Origin: Gp6-AA40 sp035764385
GTDB taxonomy: Bacteria > Acidobacteriota > Vicinamibacteria > Vicinamibacterales > UBA2999
Length of the DNA: 20,195 bases
Assembly: GCA_035764385.1 (NCBI GenBank)
Contig: DASTZI010000134.1
Location: 1-20,195 of the forward strand
Direction: 5' to 3'
The position numbers were made by a program, and so were the translations under genes. Of the stretch, positions 12,310 through 20,195 are shown one piece after another. The number at the start of each line of letters is the position of its first letter. The stretch's first letter is position 1. The notes below the pieces were generated by a model. It was not told where the DNA came from. It ran no database searches and was given only the letters and a program-made list of their open reading frames with translations.

Positions 12310-15219
12310 ATGAGAACGCTTGGACGAAGTTCGGACGCGTCCCGCACCTGGACGCCATGGCGGGGCCCCGCAGTGCCGGTGGTCGTCGTTGCGGCACTCC
12401 TCTATCTCGGGATCGCGAACATTTCCGCCCGCGCGACGTTACATGTCGTCGAGGACGGCGTCCTGTGGAAAGCACAGGCGGAAGGGGTCATCGCTGCCGA
12501 TGTGGCACCAGGGACGGGGGCATCAGCGGCGGGCATCAGACGCGGTGATGTGCTGATTGCCATTGACGGCCGCCCGGTGCAGCAGGTTGGGGACATCGAA
12601 GCGGTGCTCCAAGGCGCAGAAGTGGGGCAGGCGGCGCGCTACACCATCCTTCGGCTGGGCACTCGTGAAGTCGTGGAACTGCGGATCGCGCCGATTCCGA
12701 GCGGTCCGCGCGTCCTGTATTACTTCCTCGCTGCGGTCGGCATTTTCACGCTGCTCATCGGCGCGGGCGTCCGGCTCCGGCGGCCTCGCGATCCCGCGAC
12801 GCTGCATTTTTTCTGGCTCTGCGTCGCGTTCTTCGGTGTGTTCACGTTCTCCTTCAGCGGACGCCTCGATCGTCTCGACTGGTTTTTCTACTGGGCGGAT
12901 GCCGTCTCGATGCTCGTGCTGCCGCCGCTCTTCCTGCACTTCAGCCTCGTCTTCCCGGAGCGCTCGCGCCGGTGGACAGCCGGTCGGATCGGCCGCGCGA
13001 TGATCCCGCTGGCGTACGTGCCGGCCGTGTTGCTCGGTCTTGCGCACGTGAATGCACTCGTACAGGGTGGCGCTGACTCGACACGAGTCGTCCAGCTGCT
13101 GGGAATGCTCGATCGACTCGATTCGCTGTACCTCGCAGGGTGTTTGATTGCGGCGCTCGCGGCACTCGCCCGGGCGCTTGCAGAGGTCCGCTCGATCACC
13201 GGACGCCGGCAGCTGCGATGGATCGCGTGGGGGACGGCGCTCGGCGGCGCGCCATTCGCACTTGGCTACGCTGTGCCATTCGCACTCGGGATGGAGACGT
13301 CGCTGCCGATGCAGTTGTCGGCGATTCCTCTCGGACTGATCCCGCTCGCCTACGCCTCGGCCATCGTGCGCTACCGCCTGATGGACATCGAGGTGATCGT
13401 CAAGCGGACGCTCGTATACGCCGCCGCGCTCGCGGCGATCGTCGCGATCTACGCCCTGATGCTGCAGGGCGTCGAGCGTGTGTGGCTGAAGGGCGACCGA
13501 GAACACAACTGGGTGATTGCGTTTCTCGCGACGCTCGTTGCGCTGCTGCTCGCCCCGCCGGTCAAAAATGCGGTGCAGAACGCCCTCGACCGCGCGTTCT
13601 ACCGGGACCGGTACGACTATCGCCGCGCGCTTGTTGGCTTCGCGCGGGATCTCAACAGCGACCTCGATCTGCACCGGCTTGCCGAGCGCCTCGTCTCTCG
13701 CGTTGTCGAAACACTGCTCGTCGATCGAATGGCGCTGATGCTCGAAGACGAGTCGGCGCCGCAGTATGAATCAGTGCGCGCTTCTGGTTTCGGCGACATG
13801 GCTCCCCCGCCGCTGCCGAAGCGTTCGGGGATCGGCGATCGTCTTGCCTCGAACGACATCGTCGCGCTCGACGACCCGATTGCCTCGGCGCGATTTGCCG
13901 TTGAGGAGGTCGAATTCTGGCGTGATGCCGGTCTGTATTACTTCGTGCCGTGCGTGTCCAAGGAAGGCATGGTCGCGGTGCTTGCCGTTGGTCGCACGGA
14001 GACGGGCGAGCCACTCAACAGCGAAGACATGGCGCTGCTGTTCGCAGTCGCGGGGCAGATTGCGACGGCGATCGAAAACGCGCGCCTGTATCGGCAGCTG
14101 CATATCAAGGCGTTCGAACTCGATCGGATGCGGGCGTTCAACGAAAACATCCTCGAGTCACTCGATGACGGCCTGCTCGTTCTCGACTTGAACGATCGGA
14201 TTGTCCGCTGGAACCGCGCGATGGAGACGTTGTCGGGGATCGCGAAGGGTGATGCGACGGGCCGTCGAGTGGACGAGACCTTCGACCTTCCGTTTGTGGA
14301 GGCGTTGCGCGCCGCCCGCCGCGATTCGCCGGAAGGAACGACGCTATCCCGCCTGCAATTCGGCCGGCGGACTGAGGTGGGGTCGTCACTGATCGTGAAT
14401 GCGGCGATGGTTCCGCTGCGCGCGGCCGATGGCAGCGGCATCACGACCGTCGGGACGATCGTGATCATCGAGGACGTCACGCGGCGAGTACAGCTCGAAG
14501 AACAGCTGCAGATTTCCGAAAAGATGGCGTCGATCGGACTGCTCGCCGCCGGCGTCGCGCACGAAGTGAACACGCCGCTGACTGGCATTTCCAGTTTCAC
14601 GCAAATGCTGCTCGATGGCGCCGATCCGGACGACCCGCGCACCAAGGTGCTCGAAAAGATCGAGCGACAGACGTTCCGCGCCGCGAAGATCGTGAACGGC
14701 CTGTTGAACCTGGCGCGCCCCGGCTCTGCGGTGACGACCGATGCCGCAATCGTCGACCTCAATACGGTCATCTCGGACGTGCTCTCTCTTCTCGAACATC
14801 AATTCCACCTGCAGCACGTAACGGTCCGGCGTGAGCTCAGCGAGCATCCGCTTGCCGTCGCCGGGGCCGAACAGAAACTGCAACAGGTTTTCCTGAACCT
14901 CTTCCTGAACGCAAAAGATGCCATGCCCAAGGGGGGATGGTTGTCGATTGCGACGCGTGCGGAGGATGCGCAGGTGGTCGTCGAGATCGCGGACACGGGC
15001 TCGGGGATTCCCAGCGAATACCTGGCGCGTATCTATGATCCCTTCTTCACGACCAAAGCCATCGGACGCGGCACGGGGCTGGGCCTGTCAATTACGTACG
15101 GGATCGTGCGCGAGCACCATGGCACGATCGATTGTGAGAGCAGCGTCGGCCACGGCACACGATTCACGCTGAGATTTCCATCTGCGCCGGCCGAACGGCT
15201 GGCTCGCGCGGCACAGTAA
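12310..15219 (+). CDS. Membrane sensor histidine kinase: TM-PDZ-multi-TM-GAF-PAS-HisKA-HATPase
   Basis: 969 aa inner-membrane kinase, NtrB-like in its catalytic part. Seen: TM helix at 22-40, then a PDZ-like domain at about 46-130 (GIRRGDVLIAIDGRPV at 75-90), placed outside the membrane if the N-terminus is inside. A block of roughly eight or nine TM helices runs from 134 to 418. Next come the post-membrane signature RYRLMDIEVIVKRTLVY and DRAFYRDRYDYRRAL, a GAF domain (about 455-595), a PAS domain (about 605-725), an H-box with phospho-acceptor His751 (VAHEVNTPLTGISS), an N-box (NLFLNAKDAM), DTGSGIP, DPFFTTK and GTGLGLS. All catalytic boxes are intact. The start at 12310 is chosen because the earlier open frame runs through repeat-like, basic, non-conserved-looking sequence. 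The Shine-Dalgarno is poor, so the start is less certain than the gene. The partner regulator follows after 15 nt. Confidence 0.93.
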   Translation: MRTLGRSSDASRTWTPWRGPAVPVVVVAALLYLGIANISARATLHVVEDGVLWKAQAEGVIAADVAPGTGASAAGIRRGDVLIAIDGRPVQQVGDIEAVLQGAEVGQAARYTILRLGTREVVELRIAPIPSGPRVLYYFLAAVGIFTLLIGAGVRLRRPRDPATLHFFWLCVAFFGVFTFSFSGRLDRLDWFFYWADAVSMLVLPPLFLHFSLVFPERSRRWTAGRIGRAMIPLAYVPAVLLGLAHVNALVQGGADSTRVVQLLGMLDRLDSLYLAGCLIAALAALARALAEVRSITGRRQLRWIAWGTALGGAPFALGYAVPFALGMETSLPMQLSAIPLGLIPLAYASAIVRYRLMDIEVIVKRTLVYAAALAAIVAIYALMLQGVERVWLKGDREHNWVIAFLATLVALLLAPPVKNAVQNALDRAFYRDRYDYRRALVGFARDLNSDLDLHRLAERLVSRVVETLLVDRMALMLEDESAPQYESVRASGFGDMAPPPLPKRSGIGDRLASNDIVALDDPIASARFAVEEVEFWRDAGLYYFVPCVSKEGMVAVLAVGRTETGEPLNSEDMALLFAVAGQIATAIENARLYRQLHIKAFELDRMRAFNENILESLDDGLLVLDLNDRIVRWNRAMETLSGIAKGDATGRRVDETFDLPFVEALRAARRDSPEGTTLSRLQFGRRTEVGSSLIVNAAMVPLRAADGSGITTVGTIVIIEDVTRRVQLEEQLQISEKMASIGLLAAGVAHEVNTPLTGISSFTQMLLDGADPDDPRTKVLEKIERQTFRAAKIVNGLLNLARPGSAVTTDAAIVDLNTVISDVLSLLEHQFHLQHVTVRRELSEHPLAVAGAEQKLQQVFLNLFLNAKDAMPKGGWLSIATRAEDAQVVVEIADTGSGIPSEYLARIYDPFFTTKAIGRGTGLGLSITYGIVREHHGTIDCESSVGHGTRFTLRFPSAPAERLARAAQ

Positions 15220-15234
15220 GCTCGTAAGAACACC

Positions 15235-16707
15235 ATGGCTCGTAACGGATCCGTCCTCATCATCGACGACGAAGAGATCATGCGCGAGATCCTCGAGGCG
15301 CTGTTGTCGCGCGAAGGCTACTCCGTGCGCGCGGCGTCAGGCGGATCCGAAGGGATCGAGCTGGCCAAGTCGGTGCCATTCGACGCCGTCATCGTCGACG
15401 TGATGATGCCGGGAATGGATGGGATGGCCGTTCTCGAGGAGTTGAGAAAGTTCGACGACGATCTACCCGTCATCATGATCACGGCCTTCGCGTCGGTCGA
15501 GAACGCGATTGCCGCGATGAAGCGCGGCGCCTTTGACTACATCACCAAGCCGTTCAAGAACGACGAGGTTCTCGTCGTGGTGCGCAACGCCGTCGAGCGG
15601 CGGCAGCTGATCGCGGAAAACACCGCGCTCAAACGGAATCTGCAAGCGCAGGCGCTGAATTTCGACGGGATCATCGGCCGCAGTCCGAAGATGAAGCAGG
15701 TCTTCGATCTGATCATCCAGGCGGCGCCGAGCCGCTCGACGATTCTCATCACCGGCGAGAGCGGCACGGGCAAGGAGCTGGTCGCCCGTGCGATTCATAC
15801 CCACTCCTCGCGTCCCGATCGCGCGTTCGTACCGGTCAACTCCGGCAACCTGCCGCCTGAGCTCCTCGAGTCGACGCTCTTCGGCCACGTCAAAGGCGCG
15901 TTTACCGGTGCTGTGTATCCGAAGAAAGGTCTGCTCGACCTGGCCGACAAAGGGACGATCTTCTTCGACGAAATCGGCAACATTCCGCTCGAAACGCAGG
16001 CGAAGCTGCTCAGGGTGATTCAGGAACGCGAGTTCATGCGGCTCGGCGGCATGGAGACGATCAAGGTCGACGTGCGAATCATCGCGGCGACCAATTGCGA
16101 TCTGAAGCAGATGCTCGAGGCTGGCCGCTTCCGGGAGGACTTGTACTACCGACTCCACGTCATCAACATCTACCTGCCTCCACTGCGGCAGCGAAAGGAA
16201 GACATCCCGGTGCTCGCCCAGCACTTCCTGGCGAAATACGGCGAGGAGAACAACAAGCTCAATCTCGAGCTCGCGCCGGAAGCGCTCGACCTGTTAATGG
16301 AATATCACTGGCCGGGGAACGTCCGAGAGCTGGAAAACGTGATGGAACGGGCGGTGGTGCTCGCGACGACGCCCCGCATCGGACCGGAGCTGATTCCGGA
16401 TCATGTCCGTACCGCGCCCGCGTTCCAGATTCCGAAATTCGTGGTGCCGCCTGAAGGCATCTCGTTCAAAGACGTCATCACCAGTGTCGAGAAGCGATTG
16501 ATTGAGTCGACGCTCGAGGCCGCAGGAGGCGTTCAGAAGCGCGCGGCGGAACTGCTCGGCATCAAGCCGACGACGCTGAACGAAATGATCAAACGGTACG
16601 AAATCGGGGTGCGTCGCGGACGGAAGACCGGCAGTGCTCCCGACGACGACGAAGGCGTGTCAGGTTCGGGCCCGTACGAGAGTGACGAGACGTTCAAGAC
16701 GTCCTAA
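15235..16707 (+). CDS. NtrC-family sigma54-dependent response regulator
   Basis: 490 aa cytosolic activator of RpoN promoters, the probable phosphorylation target of the kinase encoded 15 nt upstream. Domains: receiver at 5-120 with acidic pocket Asp11/Asp12, phospho-acceptor Asp55 (VIVDVMMPGMDG), Thr83 and Lys105. AAA+ domain at about 145-380 with Walker A GESGTGKE (174-181), the sigma54-contact loop GAFTGA (221-226), Walker B IFFDE (242-246), and the arginine-finger region FREDLYYRLHV. Fis-type helix-turn-helix at about 415-457 (AAELLGIKPTTLNEMIKRY). All key residues are present, so it should be a functional activator. The disordered acidic tail after 465 is unusual, and its last 48 bp overlap the convergent glycosyltransferase gene. 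No sigma54 promoter was found in the window, so its targets lie elsewhere. Confidence 0.97.
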   Translation: MARNGSVLIIDDEEIMREILEALLSREGYSVRAASGGSEGIELAKSVPFDAVIVDVMMPGMDGMAVLEELRKFDDDLPVIMITAFASVENAIAAMKRGAFDYITKPFKNDEVLVVVRNAVERRQLIAENTALKRNLQAQALNFDGIIGRSPKMKQVFDLIIQAAPSRSTILITGESGTGKELVARAIHTHSSRPDRAFVPVNSGNLPPELLESTLFGHVKGAFTGAVYPKKGLLDLADKGTIFFDEIGNIPLETQAKLLRVIQEREFMRLGGMETIKVDVRIIAATNCDLKQMLEAGRFREDLYYRLHVINIYLPPLRQRKEDIPVLAQHFLAKYGEENNKLNLELAPEALDLLMEYHWPGNVRELENVMERAVVLATTPRIGPELIPDHVRTAPAFQIPKFVVPPEGISFKDVITSVEKRLIESTLEAAGGVQKRAAELLGIKPTTLNEMIKRYEIGVRRGRKTGSAPDDDEGVSGSGPYESDETFKTS

Positions 16708-17937
16708 CACCGCGTCCCACCTGTAGTACTGCCGCACGTACTGACGCCCGCTTTCGCCGAGCTGTTCGCGCAGCTTGTGGCGTGTCATCAGCATGCGCAA
16801 CGCCTCGACGAATTCCTGCCTGGTGGCGTAATAGAGACCAGCTCCGGAACGCCTGCAATGTTCAACAGCCGCGGCGTTGCGGGCGCACGCGAGGACAGGC
16901 GTTCCGACGGCGAAGCTCTCGAGCACGGACAGCGCCAGAGGATCGTCGGATCCGGGCGCAATCGTGACGTCCGCGGCTTCGTAGGCGACCATGCGCTCGC
17001 GATCTGGAAGCACGCCCGCCTGCCGGACATAGGGCTCGTCGGGCACCTTCATCATCTTCACGCCCATCAACACGAGCGCAGTCCCGCCGTCGTTTGCCGC
17101 GTAGGCGTCGAAGTACTCCAGCATCTCTTCGCAGCCGTTGTCGGGTTCGATGCGGCCGCCATAGAGCGCCATCGATCCGTAGAGTCTGTGTCGGCGGCGG
17201 AAAGGAATGCCCCGATCCGCGCGGTCATCATCCGGATCGACGTTGTCGTCGGCTCCGTCATTGGTGTCGTCATCGGCGGCGGGTTCATCGGCGGGATCCT
17301 GCTGATGCCTCGGGTACGCCTGCCGATGTGACGGATCGATGCCGACCCCGACAAGTTCCTCACGCGGTGGCAAGGTCCCGATGTATGAGTGGAGGAGCTT
17401 CCGTTCGGCGCCGGACACCAGGCCAATCGCCTTTGCCGACGCGATCAATTCCCGCCATAGACCGAAGCGCAGGACGGGACCAAATCTGAGACACGGAAAC
17501 ACGACACTCCGTTCGGGGGCGACCGCGATCCCGTGCACCGTCGTCCAGTGAATCAGCGAAAAAAAGATGAGCGCATCATACGAACGCTGCTGTCGCTTGA
17601 GGTGTTCGACCAGCCCGGGTGCGGACGGCCCCAGTCGACGTACCCATTCCATCTCTTCTGCCCGCGACCGCGGCGCGTTGAGAATGCGATCTGAAAAGTC
17701 CTGGAACGCGCGTGATTCATGCGGCTGGTTGACGGCGAATCGCCGCACCAGGACGCCGCGGATGCGGTCCGCCCCCTCCACGTACTCGTTCTTCCACGTT
17801 CGCTTGTCACGAGCGGTGGTGGTCAGCACTTCGACATCGTGACGGAGGCTCAACTGTTCAGCGAGCAGGCGGCACGCGTACTCCGCGCCCGTCGCGATCT
17901 CGCCGCCGTACCGCGGGGTGACCAGCGCGAGCTTCAT
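16660..17937 (-). CDS. GT-B fold glycosyltransferase (GT4-like) with Asp-rich hinge insert
   Basis: 425 aa, predicted cytosolic or membrane-associated transferase that adds a sugar from a nucleotide-sugar donor to a growing glycan. Paralogue of the gene just upstream: both start MK-A-V--RYG, share VLTT-ARD--TW-NE, and have RI---(K/N)GC-E in the second domain. Seen: N-terminal Rossmann-like domain to about 195, C-terminal donor domain from about 255, and LYGGRIEPDNGCEE, VTIAPGSDDPLALSVLESF, and AVGTPVLACARN. The GT4 E-x7-E motif is Asp332-x7-Glu340 here, and the usual Lys of R-x-x-x-KG is Asn267. Residues about 213-243 form a highly acidic insert (14 of 31 are Asp/Glu) absent from the paralogue. 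Start overlaps the paralogue's stop by 4 nt (ATGA), and the 3' end overlaps the NtrC-type gene. Acceptor and sugar unknown. Confidence 0.88.
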   Translation of the reverse strand: MKLALVTPRYGGEIATGAEYACRLLAEQLSLRHDVEVLTTTARDKRTWKNEYVEGADRIRGVLVRRFAVNQPHESRAFQDFSDRILNAPRSRAEEMEWVRRLGPSAPGLVEHLKRQQRSYDALIFFSLIHWTTVHGIAVAPERSVVFPCLRFGPVLRFGLWRELIASAKAIGLVSGAERKLLHSYIGTLPPREELVGVGIDPSHRQAYPRHQQDPADEPAADDDTNDGADDNVDPDDDRADRGIPFRRRHRLYGSMALYGGRIEPDNGCEEMLEYFDAYAANDGGTALVLMGVKMMKVPDEPYVRQAGVLPDRERMVAYEAADVTIAPGSDDPLALSVLESFAVGTPVLACARNAAAVEHCRRSGAGLYYATRQEFVEALRMLMTRHKLREQLGESGRQYVRQYYRWDAVLGRLERLVTLVRART

Positions 17938-19271
17938 GCAATCGCTCCCTGGCGCTTAGGCGCGGACTTGTCAGGTCGGCGATCGTCAATGTCGACGGCG
18001 GGCCCGGTCGGCAATTCGTCCAGTACCTGCGCCGAGGGACGAAGCGACCGCAGCCTCCGCGCGACCCATCCGGGCATCCGTTCCATCCGGTACGTAGCCG
18101 CGGTCGATGACAGCAAGGCAAACATGTCCAGGTATTTTCTTTCGATCACCGACCAGCTGTAATGCTGTTCGTAGAACCGACGGCCGCTTCGCCCCAGCTG
18201 ATCGACAAGCCTGTCGTCAGCGAGCACCCGATCGAGCACTGCGCCGAATTCGTCGGCGTCGGCGTAGTACAGACCCGCGTTGCTGCGAAGACACTGGCCG
18301 AGCAGTACGTCGCAGTGCGCGTTGGCGATGACGGGCCTGCCGAGCGCCCAGGCCTCGAGCGCAACCATCGAAAGGCTTTCATAGTACGAGGGCATGATGA
18401 GCGCCGTCGCGCCCGCAACAACGTCGAACTTATCAGAATCTTCGACGAATCCGAGGTGCCTGATCGATGGATGCTTCGGGATGTCCAGAACTGGTCTTCC
18501 GATCAGGGCGAGTGTGGGAGCATGAGGGCGGTTCGCAGCGTAGCGCGTGAAGAAATCAAAGAGCTCCGCACATCCTTTGTTGGCGTCGATGCGTCCGACA
18601 TAGACGACGTATGGACCTGTGAGACGAAATTTCGCCCGCGCGCGTGCGGGGTCGACGGTAGCGGGGATCTCTGAGCCGATCCCGACGACGACGCCGGGGA
18701 CGCGATCGTTGGAGGCCGCCGCGCGAATCAAGGCCTGCTCTTCAGGCGAGTTGTACATAATCGCGCGAACGCCCCGGAAAATCGGTCCGAACATCGCCAG
18801 CCCGAGTGCCGGGTCGCGTTCGGCCGTTGGGACGAGCACCGCACGTTCGGGAACAACACGGGCACCGTGGTACGCGTGAAAGTACCGGGCACAGAACAGA
18901 AGCACGAAGTCGAACTCGTTGCGGTCGCGTGAGAGTCGCGCGAGCAGCTCGGGACTGTCCGGTCCCTCGCTGGCCAGCCAGTCAAGTTCGTCCTGGAGCG
19001 AATGTCGACGGCTGAAAACGTGATCGGAGAGCAGGCCGAACTCCGCCTCGTCGCGCTCGCGCGCCACACGGAATCGTTCGACGGCGATGCCATTGACACG
19101 ATCGACACCCGGCGTGAATTCATTGCGCCACGTCAGGTAATCGCGCGCGCATGTGGTCAACACACGTACATCGGCGTAACGAGCCAGACGCTCGGCGACG
19201 TATCGCGCATGCAGCTCGGCGCCGCCATTGATATCGGCGCCGTATCGCTGCACAACGATCGCAATCTTCAT
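17934..19271 (-). CDS. GT-B fold glycosyltransferase (GT4-like)
   Basis: 445 aa, predicted nucleotide-sugar-dependent retaining transferase acting in the cytosol or at the inner face of the membrane. Seen: N-terminal acceptor domain opening MKIAIVVQRYGADINGGAE with the Gly-rich loop, a linker around GVVVGIGSEIP (193-203), and a donor domain beginning YVVYVGRIDANKGCAELF with Arg227 and Lys232. The E-x7-E motif is intact as Glu298-x7-Glu306 in SYYESLSMVALEAWALGRPV. A tail of about 50 residues rich in basic and charged residues follows the GT-B fold (RMERMPGWVARRLRSLRPSA), which could bind membrane or a partner. Linked by ATGA overlaps both to the upstream helical/Arg-rich protein and to the downstream paralogue, so all three are surely co-translated. 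Likely part of a surface polysaccharide or glycolipid locus extending to the right. Substrate not predictable. Confidence 0.93.
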   Translation of the reverse strand: MKIAIVVQRYGADINGGAELHARYVAERLARYADVRVLTTCARDYLTWRNEFTPGVDRVNGIAVERFRVARERDEAEFGLLSDHVFSRRHSLQDELDWLASEGPDSPELLARLSRDRNEFDFVLLFCARYFHAYHGARVVPERAVLVPTAERDPALGLAMFGPIFRGVRAIMYNSPEEQALIRAAASNDRVPGVVVGIGSEIPATVDPARARAKFRLTGPYVVYVGRIDANKGCAELFDFFTRYAANRPHAPTLALIGRPVLDIPKHPSIRHLGFVEDSDKFDVVAGATALIMPSYYESLSMVALEAWALGRPVIANAHCDVLLGQCLRSNAGLYYADADEFGAVLDRVLADDRLVDQLGRSGRRFYEQHYSWSVIERKYLDMFALLSSTAATYRMERMPGWVARRLRSLRPSAQVLDELPTGPAVDIDDRRPDKSAPKRQGAIA

Positions 19272-20195
19272 TCGTCGCGGTGATCGGGCTCCGCGGGTGG
19301 CGCCGGTTCCTCGTGGCGCGCCGTGGACGGGCCGACAACCGGTTCGACGGCGGTGACAGGTTCAGACGAAATCATCGGCTCGGATGGGACGGACGCAAAG
19401 GAAGTGGGCGGCTCAGATGGAATGATCGGTTCAGACGAAGGGGTAGCCATCGGAGACGCTGCGATCTGCTCGGATACCGATGCTGGCTCGGTTGCGTTGA
19501 ACGACTCCGGCACGGCTTCGTCATCGAAATCGTTCTCTGTGTCTCCGTCGTCTGGTTCCATGACGGCCGGTGCAGACGACGCGTTCGCGCCCGCCTCCGC
19601 GGGAACGTTCATCCCTGGTCCGCGTCGGCCGCGGCGACGACGACGGCGGCGGCGGGCGGGTTCAGCGGGCTGGGCGGCGGCAGCCTGCGGTGACGCGGGA
19701 GCGCTTTCAGAGGCGGCGGTCGAGACAGCCTGCACGGGTTGAACAGGTTCCTGTGGCCGCACCCGGACTTGTGCCCCTTCCATGGAACGTACACGCCGCT
19801 CGTTGAAATCGACCTTGCCGGCCAGCGACTCAACGCGCAGCAGCAAGTTCTGGGAGTCGATGCTGCCGCGCGAGACTTCAAGGGCGAGCCGCTGCAGGAT
19901 CTCGTAATGAAGCGCGTTCCATTCGGCCTGACGCCGATCGCGTTCCGCCTCCCGTGCCGCGATCTCGGCGTTCAAACGCGACTGCACGGCGAGCGCGTGG
20001 GCGATGGGCGTCGGGTTGAACATCATCCGAAGCAGCGGCTGCAGCAGTTTGCGGATGAAGCGGAGCAGCGGGTTCGGTGAATCGTACAGAGCTGCTTCGT
20101 CGAACGGGTACGATTGCGCGCTGCCGGCAGGCACGACATCGACGGACACCGAACGGTCTCCGGCGCTGCGGCGCAGCTGGTCGAGCAGCTCCGGC
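19268..20195 (-). CDS. Helical protein with poly-Arg tract and acidic Pro-rich tail, N-terminus beyond window
   Basis: Minus-strand frame open to the right edge. An in-frame GTG at 20149 exists, but the codons before it (PELLDQLRRSAGDRS) look like coding sequence, so I treat the gene as partial. Numbered from that GTG: a hydrophobic/basic stretch LLRFIRKLLQPLLRMMF at 28-44, perhaps an amphipathic membrane-binding helix, and a long heptad-like helix at about 51-124 (RLNAEIAAREAERDRRQAEW). A Gln/Pro/Ala linker follows, then an Arg tract at 166-176 (eight consecutive Arg, Gly, two Arg), an Asp/Glu patch at 199-211, and repeated SEP motifs at 239-264. There is no enzyme motif. The stop overlaps the next glycosyltransferase start by 4 nt (ATGA), so a role in the same glycan pathway is likely, for instance as a scaffold. 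Function unknown. Confidence 0.75.
   Translation of the reverse strand, partial: PELLDQLRRSAGDRSVSVDVVPAGSAQSYPFDEAALYDSPNPLLRFIRKLLQPLLRMMFNPTPIAHALAVQSRLNAEIAAREAERDRRQAEWNALHYEILQRLALEVSRGSIDSQNLLLRVESLAGKVDFNERRVRSMEGAQVRVRPQEPVQPVQAVSTAASESAPASPQAAAAQPAEPARRRRRRRRGRRGPGMNVPAEAGANASSAPAVMEPDDGDTENDFDDEAVPESFNATEPASVSEQIAASPMATPSSEPIIPSEPPTSFASVPSEPMISSEPVTAVEPVVGPSTARHEEPAPPAEPDHRDE

Noticed and set aside
12523..13674. Long open frame antisense to the sensor kinase
   Set aside because: Composition is dominated by Arg/Glu/Asp/His typical of antisense to GC-rich coding DNA. There is no motif, ribosome site or promoter, and the plus-strand kinase is unmistakable.
15120..15137. TGGCACG box resembling the -24 element of a sigma54 promoter, tempting next to an NtrC-type gene
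   Set aside because: It lies inside the kinase coding region and the -12 part is offset (ATTGTG rather than TTGC at the required spacing).

Overview
This is a GC-rich bacterial chromosome segment that is almost entirely protein-coding, with short intergenic gaps of 265 bases at most. I infer an Acidobacteriota member, probably of the Vicinamibacteria type. The basis is gene style only: a CarboxypepD_reg-type outer-membrane receptor behind a secreted orphan protein, a PDZ/multi-TM sensor kinase paired with an NtrC-type regulator, a 'GGVGERLYPLT'-type GlgC, and REP-like palindromes between genes. There is no rRNA or marker gene to confirm it. I saw no tRNA, rRNA, CRISPR array, complete insertion sequence or phage gene.

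Left part (1-5.5 kb): the 3' four-fifths of an acetyl-CoA synthetase gene (+) converges on a minus-strand operon. That operon runs methylmalonyl-CoA mutase large subunit, then OppD-type ATPase, then OppF-type ATPase, each pair joined by a TGATG stop/start overlap. An imperfect 25-bp tandem repeat lies where acsA and the operon converge. Divergent from the mutase is a small orphan gene (103 aa). It has a near-consensus sigma70 promoter (TTGACA-N17-TACAAT), a hairpin at the predicted transcript start, a leader of about 137 nt, a strong Shine-Dalgarno and a clear intrinsic terminator.

Central metabolic block (5.5-9.0 kb, minus): glgC, eno and gpmA lie head to tail. This groups glycogen precursor synthesis with two consecutive steps of lower glycolysis. 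A 56-bp triple-hairpin palindrome separates eno from gpmA and contains the eno stop codon.

Envelope and signalling block (9.0-16.7 kb, plus): a secreted protein of unknown function is followed after 11 nt by a TonB-receptor-like barrel with no recognisable plug. A 969-aa sensor histidine kinase (TM-PDZ-multi-TM-GAF-PAS-HisKA-HATPase) and its NtrC-type sigma54 activator follow.

Right part (16.7-20.2 kb, minus): three genes linked by 4-nt ATGA overlaps. They are a helical protein with a poly-Arg tract and acidic/Pro-rich tail, running off the right edge, and two paralogous GT-B glycosyltransferases, the downstream one carrying an Asp-rich insert at the inter-domain hinge. This looks like part of a surface-polysaccharide or glycan locus.

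Most of the window is ordinary. The items most worth a second look are the eno/gpmA palindrome with a compensatory base change between its arms, the structured leader of the orphan small gene, the PDZ-containing kinase, the plugless receptor pair, the mutase-transporter coupling, and the glycosyltransferase operon.
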